Below, in pieces: positions 1 through 8,425 of a DNA stretch of 30,271 nucleotides (position 1 is its first letter; every line of letters starts with the position of its first letter). The stretch lies in the IMG/VR virus record IMGVR_UViG_3300021356_000110, positions 1 to 30,271 of that record; one strand, 5' to 3'. A program made the translations under genes and the position numbers. The notes below the pieces were generated by a model. It was not told the origin of the DNA, searched no databases, and saw nothing but the letters and a program-made list of their open reading frames with translations. The stretch is from a virus.

Positions 1-2
1 AG

Positions 3-293
3 CCAGCACTAGAAGGACTATACACTGCAATGGAACAAGCACGTGAAAGCCTAAGCAATGGTGTTGGACTATTAACAGGTGAAGGTGCTCCTGCTCCGGC
101 AATGGGTGCAGAAGAAATACCAGCAGATGATATGGGTATGGAACCAACAGTTGATATGGACGCAGCAGAGCCAATGCCAGCTGAAGGTGATGTTGACCTA
201 GCAGCAGCAGGCGGCGAAGAGCCAGCAGGTAGAGAAACACGTGAAAGTGTTGATCCACGTAACCTAGCTCGCAAACTTTCAAAAAAAAAGTAA
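3..293 (+). CDS. C-terminal end of an acidic Ala/Glu/Pro-rich phage protein (5' end outside window)
   Basis: The frame is open from the first bases of the window, so the ATG at 30 is probably internal and the true start lies upstream. The visible part is rich in Ala, Glu, Asp, Pro and Met (about residues 20-75) and ends in a basic Lys tail. Such low-complexity acidic segments occur in phage head scaffold or core proteins, but no family motif is recognisable and I assign no function. The end is odd. The last codons run through nine consecutive A's (281-289) before TAA, and the -1 frame stays open to 595. The short product may therefore be only one of two products (see the next entries). Confidence 0.6.
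   Translation, partial: PALEGLYTAMEQARESLSNGVGLLTGEGAPAPAMGAEEIPADDMGMEPTVDMDAAEPMPAEGDVDLAAAGGEEPAGRETRESVDPRNLARKLSKKK
281..290 (+). other. Candidate -1 frameshift slippery site (A AAA AAG)
   Basis: Nine A's followed by G end the first gene. In its frame, bases 284-290 read A AAA AAG, the heptamer used for -1 frameshifting in E. coli dnaX. A -1 slip enters the frame that runs without a stop to 595. I see no clear upstream Shine-Dalgarno stimulator and only a weak CAGC/GCTG hairpin near 332-344. A homopolymer sequencing error is an equal alternative. Confidence 0.35.
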
Positions 294-325
294 CCGAGAA
301 TACTAATCCAAAAACAATACAAGTT

Positions 326-595
326 TTGAAGCAGCTACAAGCTGACGGCGAAACCTCTATTGGAGTAGATGAACTAAATGATATGCTGGCAGGCATGGGC
401 GTAGAAGCATTTAGTTACGAAACGTTTGCTATGAACTATAACAAAGATCCACAACTTAAAAAGATAATCAAAAACTTTAATAAAGACGAAATTAACTTCC
501 AAGGTGATAGTGTGGATGCACTACCACAAGGTGGTGAAGGTGGAGACACTGTAGGACAAATGGCTAAAAACGCTGTTGACTTATCAGACCTTTAA
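326..595 (+). CDS. Small hypothetical protein or frameshifted extension of the upstream gene
   Basis: The 89-residue frame opens at a TTG with no convincing ribosome binding site, and there is no ATG in the N-terminal part. In the same frame the sequence is open back to 263 and joins the preceding gene through the A9 run, so it may be translated only by a -1 frameshift. The product is hydrophilic, with a helical-looking first half (conserved-looking L-N-D-M-L-A-G-M-G), a Lys/Asn-rich middle and a Gly-rich acidic end. I recognise no domain. TTG initiation remains possible. Protein-like composition makes it likely to be coding in some form. Confidence 0.5.
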   Translation: MKQLQADGETSIGVDELNDMLAGMGVEAFSYETFAMNYNKDPQLKKIIKNFNKDEINFQGDSVDALPQGGEGGDTVGQMAKNAVDLSDL

Positions 596-609
596 TGTTA
601 ATATAACAT

Positions 610-1287
610 ATGAATTTAATCAAACCCAAGTACACGTATGAAAAATTAAAACGTGTAGAAGTAGACGGCAAGCGCCGTTATGCAGCACCTGGCGGCGCAC
701 CAGTAGCCAGTGTTACTACTATCCTAAGCAACACAAAAGATATGAGCCATTTAATTGCGTGGAAAAAACGTGTAGGCGAACAGAAAGCACAAGAGATTGT
801 TACAGAAGCAAGTGGCGTTGGAACTAGGATGCACCACTACTTAGAGAAGTATGTTGAAACAGGAGAGTGGCCACAACCTGGTAGTAATCCTTATGCACAA
901 CAAGCACATATGATGGCTACAACTATCAAAGTACACGCCATGGATGATGTAGACGAAATATGGGGCAGTGAAGTTCCACTATATGTTCCTAATATCTATG
1001 CAGGTACAACTGACTTGGTTGGTGTGTATAAAGGCAATCCATGCATCATGGATTTTAAGCAAACGAACAAGCCTAAGAAATTAGAATGGGTTGAAGATTA
1101 TTTCCTACAACTTACAGCTTATGCAATTGCACATAATGAAGTGCATGGCACTGATATACGTGAAGGACATATCTTCATGTGCAGTCGTGCAGGAGAGTAT
1201 CAACAGTTTGACTTGTGGCCAGACGAATTTGCTGAATGGGAACAAGAATGGTGGAATCGTTGTAAACAATATTATGAAAAAGCATAA
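610..1287 (+). CDS. PD-(D/E)XK exonuclease (RecB/Cas4-like phage nuclease)
   Basis: A 225-residue protein with the full RecB-type nuclease signature in order: the GTRMHH motif I with His75/76, Asp135 in GTTDLVG, Asp148-Phe-Lys150 as the (D/E)XK pair, and the QLTAY motif (Gln167, Tyr171). These residues bind two metals and cleave DNA in the RecB/Cas4/lambda-exonuclease-like superfamily. A role in phage recombination or host DNA breakdown is inferred. Length fits stand-alone phage members. The ATG at 610 follows the previous stop by 14 bases without a strong Shine-Dalgarno. The 3' end overlaps the kinase-like gene by 14 bases, so the two are probably translationally coupled. Confidence 0.8.
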   Translation: MNLIKPKYTYEKLKRVEVDGKRRYAAPGGAPVASVTTILSNTKDMSHLIAWKKRVGEQKAQEIVTEASGVGTRMHHYLEKYVETGEWPQPGSNPYAQQAHMMATTIKVHAMDDVDEIWGSEVPLYVPNIYAGTTDLVGVYKGNPCIMDFKQTNKPKKLEWVEDYFLQLTAYAIAHNEVHGTDIREGHIFMCSRAGEYQQFDLWPDEFAEWEQEWWNRCKQYYEKA

Positions 1288-1780
1288 AAGCATAGTAAAA
1301 AGAGAAAGCAAGATTGTTTTTAAAAAGAATCTTGTTATTAAAACTTTACGCCGTGAGAGTTGGTCTAAAGAAAATTTTGATCTATATAAACAATACAGCA
1401 GTAGAAATAATTATGCTGTTAAATTAATTGAATGGATCGATGAGAAAACCTTTTCTATGGAATACATTGATATAGATCAATCTGTCTCAACATTACTTGA
1501 AGACAAATACAATCTATCTGAAGAATTTAAGCGTGATTTTTTAATTCTTTATACAAGAATCTATACAGAGTGTTTGCTTTTTTCTAAGCAGAACTTACCT
1601 GCCGGTAGTTATTTTATGCACATGGATATGAACTTAGCTAACTTTGTACTAGACAAACAAGGTAATATCAAACTATTAGATCCAAATTCTTTTACAATAC
1701 AAAATAATCCTATTAATGAATCTTACGCATTTCGATCACAACAACTTTTATGGAATTTAATGAAGACATACTCTAGATAA
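1274..1780 (+). CDS. Small kinase-fold protein (phosphotransferase-like)
   Basis: The open frame starts at 1091, but the likely start is the ATG at 1274, overlapping the exonuclease end by 14 bases; upstream codons are a shadow of that gene. The 168-residue product has a compact protein-kinase-like core. Lys23 in VIKTLRRE may bind ATP. EYIDID (63-68) looks like the hinge. HMDMNLANF gives the catalytic loop with Asp118 and Asn123, and Asp136 in LLDPN replaces the DFG Asp. This matches the aminoglycoside/choline/lipopolysaccharide kinase branch rather than Ser/Thr kinases. The substrate is unknown. It is shorter than usual family members (about 250 residues), so it is a minimal or degenerate version. 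It sits just before the tail fibre gene. Confidence 0.6.
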   Translation: MKKHKSIVKRESKIVFKKNLVIKTLRRESWSKENFDLYKQYSSRNNYAVKLIEWIDEKTFSMEYIDIDQSVSTLLEDKYNLSEEFKRDFLILYTRIYTECLLFSKQNLPAGSYFMHMDMNLANFVLDKQGNIKLLDPNSFTIQNNPINESYAFRSQQLLWNLMKTYSR

Positions 1781-1784
1781 ATAC
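1776..1784 (+). promoter_or_regulatory. Putative T4-type late promoter (GATAAATAC)
   Basis: GATAAATAC overlaps the stop of the kinase-like gene and lies 24 bases before the tail fibre ATG, with the binding site CAGGAG between them. It resembles the T4 late -10 element TATAAATA, and the same motif recurs before several other genes here. Confidence 0.5.
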
Positions 1785-1807
1785 ATTTACAATATCAGGA
1801 GTTAAGA

Positions 1808-3535
1808 ATGGCCGTTGTACAGATATCTCGTATTCAACACAGACGTGGCAGAAAAAATCAAGGAAGTGGATTACCTCAACTTGCATCAGGTGAAATAGGA
1901 TGGGCTATTGACACCCAAGAACTTTACATTGGTAATGGTGCGGTGTCTGAAGGTTCGCCGCAAGTTGGTAATACAAAAATCTTAACTGAAGCAGATGATC
2001 TACTAACAACAGTTGGAAATTATGCTTATAAAAGAGGTGAAATACAAACAGGCGAAGCCATTAGTAGTCCAGTAGAAAGAACACTACAAGAAAAATTAGA
2101 TGATATTGTTAACATTAGAGACTTTGGTGTTGAAAGCAGCACAGAAGATCAAACTGTAAAAATACAACGTGCTATTGATCAACTGTTTTTAAATCCAGCA
2201 TCAAAGGGTTTAGCTAAAAGCAGAATTAAATTATATTTTCCTGCAGGTGAATACTACATCGGAGGCAGTGGTTTAAGAGTTCCTCCATACGCAAATCTTA
2301 TTGGTGATGGAATAGACAAGACCACAATTTTGAGTCTTGCAGATAATTCGCCTGCTCATATTTTCCAAACTGTAAATGACACCAGTGTGCCTGGAACATA
2401 TGCTGATCCAAGTACAACAGATTCAACCAATATGGCTCGTAATATTACTATTCAAGATATGACAATCACTCACACAAGTTATGGTGGTGCAATCTTACTA
2501 GAAAATTGTAAAGACAGTGAATTTGAAAATATCAAAATCAATGGATCTTGGAGCAATGGATTAGCAATTAACAGTGATGGCGATCCTGCAAGTAATTGGA
2601 TTGGTATATATCTTTCAAACGGTAGTGTTGCAACAGCAACCACTGATAATAACATATTCAAAAATGTGCATTACAATGGATTAAGTTGTGCAGTATGGAG
2701 TGATTACGACATAAATTACAACAAATTTATGTTTGGCAAGGCAGAAAATTGTGGTATTGGATTTAGTCTTGGAGGAGACGCACTTACTGTGCTTCCGGTA
2801 GGAAAACAAAATGGATCACAACATACTTTAATTAAAGATTATGTATTTGATGCAATTGACAAACAGGGTATTTACGTTCGCACTGGTAATTACAACCGTA
2901 GTGAAAGTAACACATTCTTAAATGTAGGCAGAGACAACAGTAGCAGCGTGGTTGTAACACCTGTGATTGAATTTTATAAAAATGATGTTACTGGTATTTC
3001 TGATGCAGACTATAGAGATATGGATTTCAACAGCAGCGTAAATGATTACTTCCAAAGAACGCAAGAATTAACAGTTGACGATTTATATTTTTCACAAGAT
3101 TACCTACCAGAAATAAAAGGTAGTAAAAGGACTAATTTAAATTTTCCTGTAAAAAGAGAAATTGGTGCAATTTTAGACACAGGTAGTGTAGAAACTGATG
3201 GTACTACAATCATTAGATTGCCAGCTGATTCCAACAGAGGTACTATTGAGCTTAATTATATGTACAGGGCAGAAGTATCTCCTGGACCAGTTTATCAGCA
3301 AGGTACTATAAGGATTTTGTATAATAAATTATACACAGGTGCAAGTATTAGTTTTAATGATGACTACGTTTTTACAGGTAACCCTAGTAAGGCAGGACTT
3401 CTAGTATTTGGTATTAGAGGCAATGCATTCCAAAACAGTGATACAGAAATACACATTAATGCATTCAACACTGTTATTGATTCACTATCTCCAGTTGATG
3501 ACGAACTAGAATTCTCAATTAAATATATAGTTTAA
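1808..3535 (+). CDS. Tail fibre or tailspike with pectate-lyase-type beta-helix
   Basis: A 575-residue structural protein. The first 75 or so residues (RIQHRRGRKN, LASGEIGWAIDTQELYIGNG) match the short N-terminal domain common to marine phage fibres and hyaluronidase-type tail proteins. This is followed by the entry motif of pectate-lyase-3 folds (IRDFGVESS, then a helix with AIDQL and FPAGEYYIGG). Residues of roughly 110-420 are Asn/Gly/Ile-rich with the repeated short strands of a parallel beta-helix. The C-terminal 150 residues look like a separate beta-sandwich. Expected role: host receptor binding or glycan cleavage at the tail tip. A clear CAGGAG precedes the ATG and a late-type promoter lies upstream. 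Its 3' end shares one base with the next start (TAATG). Catalytic residues cannot be assigned by eye. Confidence 0.8.
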   Translation: MAVVQISRIQHRRGRKNQGSGLPQLASGEIGWAIDTQELYIGNGAVSEGSPQVGNTKILTEADDLLTTVGNYAYKRGEIQTGEAISSPVERTLQEKLDDIVNIRDFGVESSTEDQTVKIQRAIDQLFLNPASKGLAKSRIKLYFPAGEYYIGGSGLRVPPYANLIGDGIDKTTILSLADNSPAHIFQTVNDTSVPGTYADPSTTDSTNMARNITIQDMTITHTSYGGAILLENCKDSEFENIKINGSWSNGLAINSDGDPASNWIGIYLSNGSVATATTDNNIFKNVHYNGLSCAVWSDYDINYNKFMFGKAENCGIGFSLGGDALTVLPVGKQNGSQHTLIKDYVFDAIDKQGIYVRTGNYNRSESNTFLNVGRDNSSSVVVTPVIEFYKNDVTGISDADYRDMDFNSSVNDYFQRTQELTVDDLYFSQDYLPEIKGSKRTNLNFPVKREIGAILDTGSVETDGTTIIRLPADSNRGTIELNYMYRAEVSPGPVYQQGTIRILYNKLYTGASISFNDDYVFTGNPSKAGLLVFGIRGNAFQNSDTEIHINAFNTVIDSLSPVDDELEFSIKYIV

Positions 3536-3957
3536 TGGTTGATAAAAATTTATTTGACAGAATCAAACTCTGGCGACAGTTCCGTGAACAATTGGAAAAA
3601 GCAGAAAATCCATTGCTTGATGTTATTTATTTTTGGAACAATGTGCCTATCAGCAGCATTGCAGCCGATCCTTATGATACAAAAACTTGGCCCGATCCTT
3701 GGGAGTTGCTCAAAGAAAACACCTATTGTGAATTTACAAAAATTCTTGCAATGTACTATACTTTACAGTTAACTGACCGTTTTTCCCACAGTCGTTTCGA
3801 GATACATATAGTACTAGACAAAAAAGAAAGTGCTATGAAGTATCTTCTTTTTGTTGACAATCAAGCAATTGGGTATTATTATGATAAGAGTATTGACACA
3901 AAAGAATTACCAAATCTCGAATGTCAAATACGATATGATGAATTACCAACCTATTAA
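3535..3957 (+). CDS. Conserved-looking phage protein of unknown function
   Basis: A 140-residue protein starting on the last base of the tail fibre stop codon (TAATG), so probably translated by re-initiation. It is rich in aromatic residues (Trp, Tyr, Phe) and has the motif DPYDTKTWPDPWELL near residues 45-60, followed by a helix and an alternating C-terminal beta pattern. There is no signal peptide or membrane segment. Its position directly behind the fibre gene suggests a chaperone or accessory for tail assembly, but that is inference from order only. I do not recognise the family. Confidence 0.65.
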   Translation: MVDKNLFDRIKLWRQFREQLEKAENPLLDVIYFWNNVPISSIAADPYDTKTWPDPWELLKENTYCEFTKILAMYYTLQLTDRFSHSRFEIHIVLDKKESAMKYLLFVDNQAIGYYYDKSIDTKELPNLECQIRYDELPTY

Positions 3958-3964
3958 TAAATAC
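3956..3964 (+). promoter_or_regulatory. Putative T4-type late promoter upstream of nrdA
   Basis: AATAAATAC begins within the stop of the preceding gene and lies 30 bases before the nrdA ATG. The leader also carries AAGGAT as binding site. It matches the recurring TAAATA motif of the window. nrdA is usually an early or middle gene, so the assignment is tentative. Confidence 0.35.
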
Positions 3965-3993
3965 CTGATAACTAAAAAATAAGGATAAAAATA

Positions 3994-6306
3994 ATGATTC
4001 AAGTTACCAAGCGTGACGGACGCCGTGAGCCGTTAGACATCGAAAAATTACACAAAGTTGTTTTTTATGCTACAGAAAATATTACAGGCGTTAGTCCAAG
4101 CGAGGTAGAAATTAAGAGTCAGATCCAATTTTTTAATGGAATGCACACAAGTGAAATCCAAGAAACACTTATCAAAGCAGCAGCAGATCTTATCAGTGAA
4201 GAAACACCAAACTATCAGTTTGTAGGTGGTAGACTTATTAATTATGCACTACGTAAAGAAGTTTACAATGGCTACGAGCCATGTACAGTAAAAGAATTAG
4301 TAGAGCGCAACACAGAAAAAGGTTTTTATGATCCAGAACTGATAACCTATTACGATGATGAAGAATGGGATGCTATAAATAGTTTTGTTAAACACGAGCG
4401 TGATGAAAATCTAACTTATGTTGCCATGGAGCAGTTGCGTGGTAAGTATTTGTGTCAGAACAGAGTATCAGGTGAAATATTCGAAACACCACAGATGTGT
4501 TATGTGCTGATTGCAGCAACATTGTTCCAAGGATATCCAAAAGAAACAAGGTTGCGTTGGGTAAAGGATTATTATGACGCTATTAGCCTACATGATATTA
4601 GTCTTCCTACTCCTGTTATGGCTGGAGTACGAACGCCTCAGCGGCAGTTCTCTTCATGCGTCCTTATTGAAACTGACGATAGTCTTGATAGCATCAATGC
4701 TACTAGCGCAAGCGTTGTTAAGTACGTAAGTCAAAAAGCAGGTATTGGTATAGGTGGCGGAAGTATCCGTGCTATTGGCAGCCCAATACGTAAAGGTGAT
4801 GCATATCACACAGGTATTATTCCATTCTACAAAATGTTCCAAGCAGCAACAAAGTCATGCAGCCAAGGTGGTGTGCGTGGTGGAGCAGCTACAATCTACT
4901 ATCCAATTTGGCACTTAGAAGTAGAGGATATGTTGGTGCTGAAGAACAACAAAGGCACAGAAGAAAATCGTGTGCGTCATATGGACTATGGTGTGCAGTT
5001 TAACAAGTTGATGTATGAGCGTCTTATCACAGGCGGAGATATTACATTGTTCTCACCAAGTGATGTGCCAGGACTTTACGATGCGTTTTTTGCTGACCAA
5101 GACAAGTTCCGTGAGCTATATGAAACAGCAGAGCGCAATACAAGACTACGTAAGAAAACTATTCCAGCAGCACAGTTGTTTGGTGCGTTTATGGAAGAAC
5201 GTAAAAACACAGGACGTATCTACTTACAGAATGTAGACAATGCAAATGATCACGGTGCATTCCTTCCAGAGGTTGCACCTATTAGACAAAGTAATTTGTG
5301 TGCAGAAATTGACTTGCCAACAAAGCCATTAAAAGATCTAAATGATCCTGAAGGTGAAATTAGCCTTTGCACATTGAGTGCTATTAATTGGGGTAATGTG
5401 CGCACACCAGCAGACTTTGAAAAGGCTTGTACACTTGCAGTGCGTGGACTAGATGCACTACTAAGTTATCAAGGTTATCCAATACTTGCCGCAGAACTTT
5501 CTACAAAGAAACGCCGTCCTATTGGTGTTGGTATTATTAACTTTGCATATTGGTTAGCCAAGCATGACCTAACATATCAAGACATTGACACACAAGGATT
5601 AGAACTTATCGACGAGTATGCAGAAGCATGGTCATACTATCTAATCAAAGCAAGTGCAGATTTAGCAGTAGAGCAAGGTGCTATCAGCGGCACATTAGAA
5701 ACAAAGTACGGACATGGTATTACACCAAACATGACCTACAAAAAAGATTTAGACGAATTGATTAAACATAAAGAACGCATGGACTGGAAAGGTTTGCGTA
5801 AGCAACTAAAAGAAACAGGCATCCGTAACAGCACACTAATGGCACTAATGCCAGCCGAAACAAGTGCGCAGATTGCAAATGCTACAAACGGAATTGAGCC
5901 ACCACGTAGCCTTATCAGTGTAAAGCAATCAAAGCATGGTGTGCTTAAACAAGTAGTACCAGAGTACAAGCGACTAAAGAACAAATATGATCTACTTTGG
6001 GATCAACGTAGCCCAGAAGGTTATATTAAAATTATGGCAGTGCTACAAAAATATATTGACCAAGGCATCAGCGTAAACACAAGTTACAATCCAATCTACT
6101 TTGAAGATGAAAAGATTCCTATGAGCTTGATGTTACAGCATATGTTGATGTTTTACAAATATGGTGGTAAACAGTTATACTACTTTAACACACATGATGG
6201 ACAAGGCGAACTAGATGTAAGCAAACTTGTTGGTGAAGCAGAAGTACCACAAACAAACGGCTATCACATTGAGGATGATGAGGAATGTGAAAGTTGCGTA
6301 ATTTAA
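3994..6306 (+). CDS. nrdA: Ribonucleoside-diphosphate reductase, class Ia alpha subunit
   Basis: A 770-residue enzyme reducing ribonucleoside diphosphates to deoxy forms. An ATP-cone allosteric domain occupies about residues 1-90 (VTKRDGRREPLDIEKL). The catalytic set is complete: Cys222 in FSSCVLIE, the NLCAE motif with Asn434, thiyl-radical Cys436 and Glu438, and the radical-transfer tyrosine pair Tyr729-Tyr730. The C-terminus ends CESCVI, so the redox-relay cysteines (765, 768) are spaced as CxxC rather than the wider E. coli spacing. Full length compared with about 760 for E. coli NrdA. It is followed by nrdB and a glutaredoxin, giving a self-contained dNTP supply module. The ATP cone suggests dATP feedback is retained. 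Confidence 0.96.
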   Translation: MIQVTKRDGRREPLDIEKLHKVVFYATENITGVSPSEVEIKSQIQFFNGMHTSEIQETLIKAAADLISEETPNYQFVGGRLINYALRKEVYNGYEPCTVKELVERNTEKGFYDPELITYYDDEEWDAINSFVKHERDENLTYVAMEQLRGKYLCQNRVSGEIFETPQMCYVLIAATLFQGYPKETRLRWVKDYYDAISLHDISLPTPVMAGVRTPQRQFSSCVLIETDDSLDSINATSASVVKYVSQKAGIGIGGGSIRAIGSPIRKGDAYHTGIIPFYKMFQAATKSCSQGGVRGGAATIYYPIWHLEVEDMLVLKNNKGTEENRVRHMDYGVQFNKLMYERLITGGDITLFSPSDVPGLYDAFFADQDKFRELYETAERNTRLRKKTIPAAQLFGAFMEERKNTGRIYLQNVDNANDHGAFLPEVAPIRQSNLCAEIDLPTKPLKDLNDPEGEISLCTLSAINWGNVRTPADFEKACTLAVRGLDALLSYQGYPILAAELSTKKRRPIGVGIINFAYWLAKHDLTYQDIDTQGLELIDEYAEAWSYYLIKASADLAVEQGAISGTLETKYGHGITPNMTYKKDLDELIKHKERMDWKGLRKQLKETGIRNSTLMALMPAETSAQIANATNGIEPPRSLISVKQSKHGVLKQVVPEYKRLKNKYDLLWDQRSPEGYIKIMAVLQKYIDQGISVNTSYNPIYFEDEKIPMSLMLQHMLMFYKYGGKQLYYFNTHDGQGELDVSKLVGEAEVPQTNGYHIEDDEECESCVI

Positions 6307-6308
6307 GA

Positions 6309-6337
6309 TTGACAAACGGACCAGATCCGATTATAAT
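6309..6337 (+). promoter_or_regulatory. Sigma70-type promoter for nrdB-grx
   Basis: TTGACA at 6309-6314 and TATAAT at 6332-6337 are both exact consensus hexamers with 17 bases between them. They lie just after the nrdA stop and 26 bases before the nrdB ATG. A purine-rich binding site (AGAGAGAGG) precedes the gene. This indicates expression by host RNA polymerase early in infection, separately from nrdA. Confidence 0.85.
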
Positions 6338-6363
6338 TTAATACATACAGAGAGAGGAATACT

Positions 6364-7491
6364 ATGAGCGTTTTTGACGTAGAAAATCGTGCCAACCATA
6401 CAGAAGTGTTGGCGTTCTTGGACCCAACAGGTGGTCCTACAATCCAGCGTTATGATACGCTGAAGTATAAAAGTTTTGATAGTTTAACAGATAAACAGTT
6501 AGGATTTTTTTGGCGTCCTGAAGAAGTAGACATCTATAAAGATGCAAAAGACTTCAAAGGTTTGACTGATCATGAGCAGCATATCTTCACAAGCAATCTC
6601 AAGCGTCAAATCCTATTGGACAGTGTGCAAGGGCGAGCACCAGTAGAAGCATTTGGTCCTGTGGTTAGTTTGCCAGAGCTAGAGAACTGGATCCAAACTT
6701 GGACGTTTAGTGAAACTATCCATAGCCGCAGTTACACCCATATCATTCGCAACGTGTACAGCAATCCAAGTAAAATCTTTGACGAGATGTTGGACATTGA
6801 GGAAATTGTTGACTGTGCAGGAGACATCTCAAAGTATTACGATGACTTAATTGAACAAGCAGGCTACTATAATTTGTTAGGTGCAGGAACCCACACAGTG
6901 AATGGTAAAAAAGTTAATGTTGATTTATACGAACTAAAGAAAAACATTTGGCTTACACTTATGAGCGTGAACATTCTTGAAGGTGTGCGTTTCTACGTAT
7001 CGTTTGCTTGCTCATGGGCATTTGCAGAGCTAAAGAAAATGGAAGGCAATGCAAAGATTATCAAACTAATCGCACGTGATGAAAACTTGCACCTAGCAAG
7101 CACACAGATGTTGCTAAAAGTTTTACAAAAAGATGATCCAGACTTTGCCAAAATTGCAAAAGAAACTGAACAAGAATGTTTGCAAATGTTTGTAGATGCA
7201 GCAGATCAAGAAAAGGCTTGGGCAGAATATTTGTTTAAGGATGGCAGCATGATTGGTTTAAACACCCAGTTGTTAGGCGATTATGTTGAGTGGATTGCTA
7301 CACGCAGAATGACAAATGTAGGCCTTAAGAGTCCTTACAATATAAAGAGCAACCCGTTGCCTTGGACACAGAAGTGGATATCAGGTGCTGATGTACAAGT
7401 GGCTCCACAAGAAACAGAAATCACATCATATGTATCAGGTGGTACAAAGCAGGATGTGAGCACAGACACATTTAAAGGATTCTCATTATGA
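6364..7491 (+). CDS. nrdB: Ribonucleoside-diphosphate reductase, class Ia beta subunit
   Basis: A 375-residue radical-generating subunit partnering NrdA. The diiron and tyrosyl-radical residues are visible and offset by two from E. coli: Asp86 in LLDSVQGRAP, Glu117 and His120 in SETIHSRSY, and radical Tyr124. The second-half ligands lie in EGVRFYVSF and ARDENLHL. The C-terminal tail (about residues 345-375) is flexible and ends in GFSL, as expected for the part docking on NrdA. The stop overlaps the glutaredoxin start (ATGA), so the two are coupled. It has its own consensus promoter. Confidence 0.96.
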   Translation: MSVFDVENRANHTEVLAFLDPTGGPTIQRYDTLKYKSFDSLTDKQLGFFWRPEEVDIYKDAKDFKGLTDHEQHIFTSNLKRQILLDSVQGRAPVEAFGPVVSLPELENWIQTWTFSETIHSRSYTHIIRNVYSNPSKIFDEMLDIEEIVDCAGDISKYYDDLIEQAGYYNLLGAGTHTVNGKKVNVDLYELKKNIWLTLMSVNILEGVRFYVSFACSWAFAELKKMEGNAKIIKLIARDENLHLASTQMLLKVLQKDDPDFAKIAKETEQECLQMFVDAADQEKAWAEYLFKDGSMIGLNTQLLGDYVEWIATRRMTNVGLKSPYNIKSNPLPWTQKWISGADVQVAPQETEITSYVSGGTKQDVSTDTFKGFSL

Positions 7492-7739
7492 TACATATTT
7501 GGGGTAAACCAGCTTGTCCAAGTTGTAACAAAGCAAAAATGCTATGCGAACAGCGTGGCTATCAATATGAATATTTGGAAATGGGCAAAGACTTTACAAG
7601 AGAAGCGGTCCTTGCAGAGTTTCCAGAAGCAAGAACATTTCCACAGATTGTAGTTGGCGGACAAAAAGTCGGCGGCTTTGAACAGTTTGTAAAATACATT
7701 GAAGACACTAACTATACAGGAACAGGACACACATTATAA
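7488..7739 (+). CDS. grx: Glutaredoxin
   Basis: An 83-residue glutaredoxin with dithiol active site CPSC (Cys10, Cys13), the cis-proline motif TFPQI and the glutathione-binding GG of VGGFEQF. It reduces the disulfide formed on NrdA at each turnover using glutathione. It starts within the nrdB stop (ATGA overlap) and ends sharing a base with the next start (TAATG), fixing it in the nrdB operon. Full length for the family. There is no signal peptide, so it is cytoplasmic. Confidence 0.93.
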   Translation: MIHIWGKPACPSCNKAKMLCEQRGYQYEYLEMGKDFTREAVLAEFPEARTFPQIVVGGQKVGGFEQFVKYIEDTNYTGTGHTL

Positions 7740-8032
7740 TGTTAATACAACCCCCATACAATAAAAATGATACTATTACTTTCCGCACAAGTGCAGGTGA
7801 AGAAATTGTTGCTCGTTTTATTGAAGAAAACGATAAAACCCTTACAGTTACAAAGCCTATGGCATTAATGCAAAACCAAGGTGGTTTTGGACTAGGACCT
7901 TGGTTGCTGACAGCAGATCCAGCCCAAAATATTGTGGTAAATAAAAGTGTAGTTCAGTTTGTGGTAAAAACACAAGCCGATATGGCAAGTCAATATACAC
8001 AAGCAACAACAGGATTAGCAATGCCAGGATAA
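7739..8032 (+). CDS. Small beta-rich protein, possibly SH3/LSm-like fold
   Basis: A 97-residue protein translationally coupled to the glutaredoxin (TAATG). The first 45 residues alternate short beta strands (DTITFRTSAGEEIVARFIEEN, then TLTVTKPMAL), a pattern typical of small SH3 or Sm-like barrels. A Gln/Gly-rich loop and a VVQFVVKT strand follow. Similar proteins are common near structural genes of T4-like marine phages, but the function is not known to me. It lies between the nrd module and the PAAR tail-tip gene. The fold is inferred from pattern only. Confidence 0.6.
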   Translation: MLIQPPYNKNDTITFRTSAGEEIVARFIEENDKTLTVTKPMALMQNQGGFGLGPWLLTADPAQNIVVNKSVVQFVVKTQADMASQYTQATTGLAMPG

Positions 8033-8036
8033 TTTT

Positions 8037-8372
8037 ATGGGTGGTTTAGTTGCAAGAAAAACTGATACTTGTACAACAGGACATTCTTGTGATACTACAA
8101 CTACCCTTAGCAATGGGCAAAGTTCAGTATTTGCCGAAAATCAACTTGTTTCAAGAATAACCGATCCAACAGTGTCACATAATGTTCCTACGCCGGTTCC
8201 AGATGGAATGGGTGGAACAACAATTGTTTGTCTTCCTCACACAGGATCAGTAAGAACAGGAAATAGCTCGGTATATGCAGTAAATAAACTTGTAACCTTT
8301 CTTGGCGAAACAGTCTCATGTAACAATGGCAAAATAACAAGTTCAGCATCAACTGTGTATGTTGAGGCTTGA
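8037..8372 (+). CDS. PAAR-domain baseplate spike tip protein
   Basis: A 111-residue PAAR protein expected to cap the gp5-like central spike and sharpen the membrane-piercing device (T4 gp5.4 equivalent). The start GGLVARKTDTCTTGHSC, the repeated S-S-V-(F/Y)-(A)-(E/V)-N-(Q/K)-L-V segments and the His/Cys residues at about 16-18, 50 and 60-85 fit the repeated PAAR fold that binds one zinc ion. The whole protein is the domain, with no effector extension. The stop codon lies inside the -35 box of the next promoter. Confidence 0.85.
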   Translation: MGGLVARKTDTCTTGHSCDTTTTLSNGQSSVFAENQLVSRITDPTVSHNVPTPVPDGMGGTTIVCLPHTGSVRTGNSSVYAVNKLVTFLGETVSCNNGKITSSASTVYVEA

Positions 8373-8397
8373 CAAACTAAAAAAAATCTATTATAAT
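8369..8397 (+). promoter_or_regulatory. Sigma70-type promoter for the 8426 gene cluster
   Basis: TTGACA at 8369-8374 and TATAAT at 8392-8397 are exact consensus boxes 17 bases apart. The -35 box overlaps the PAAR stop codon. Likely early promoter for the HAD phosphatase and the small genes behind it. Confidence 0.85.
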
Positions 8398-8425
8398 AAA
8401 GCATAGGCAATTAGAAAGGCAAATT

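Noticed and set aside
1105-1311. Minus-strand ORF opposite the exonuclease end
   Set aside because: No binding site, Cys/Phe/Ile-rich random composition, fully inside two overlapping + strand genes.
5015-5236. + strand ORF of 73 codons inside nrdA
   Set aside because: Out of frame within a fully conserved enzyme and lacking a binding site or protein-like pattern.
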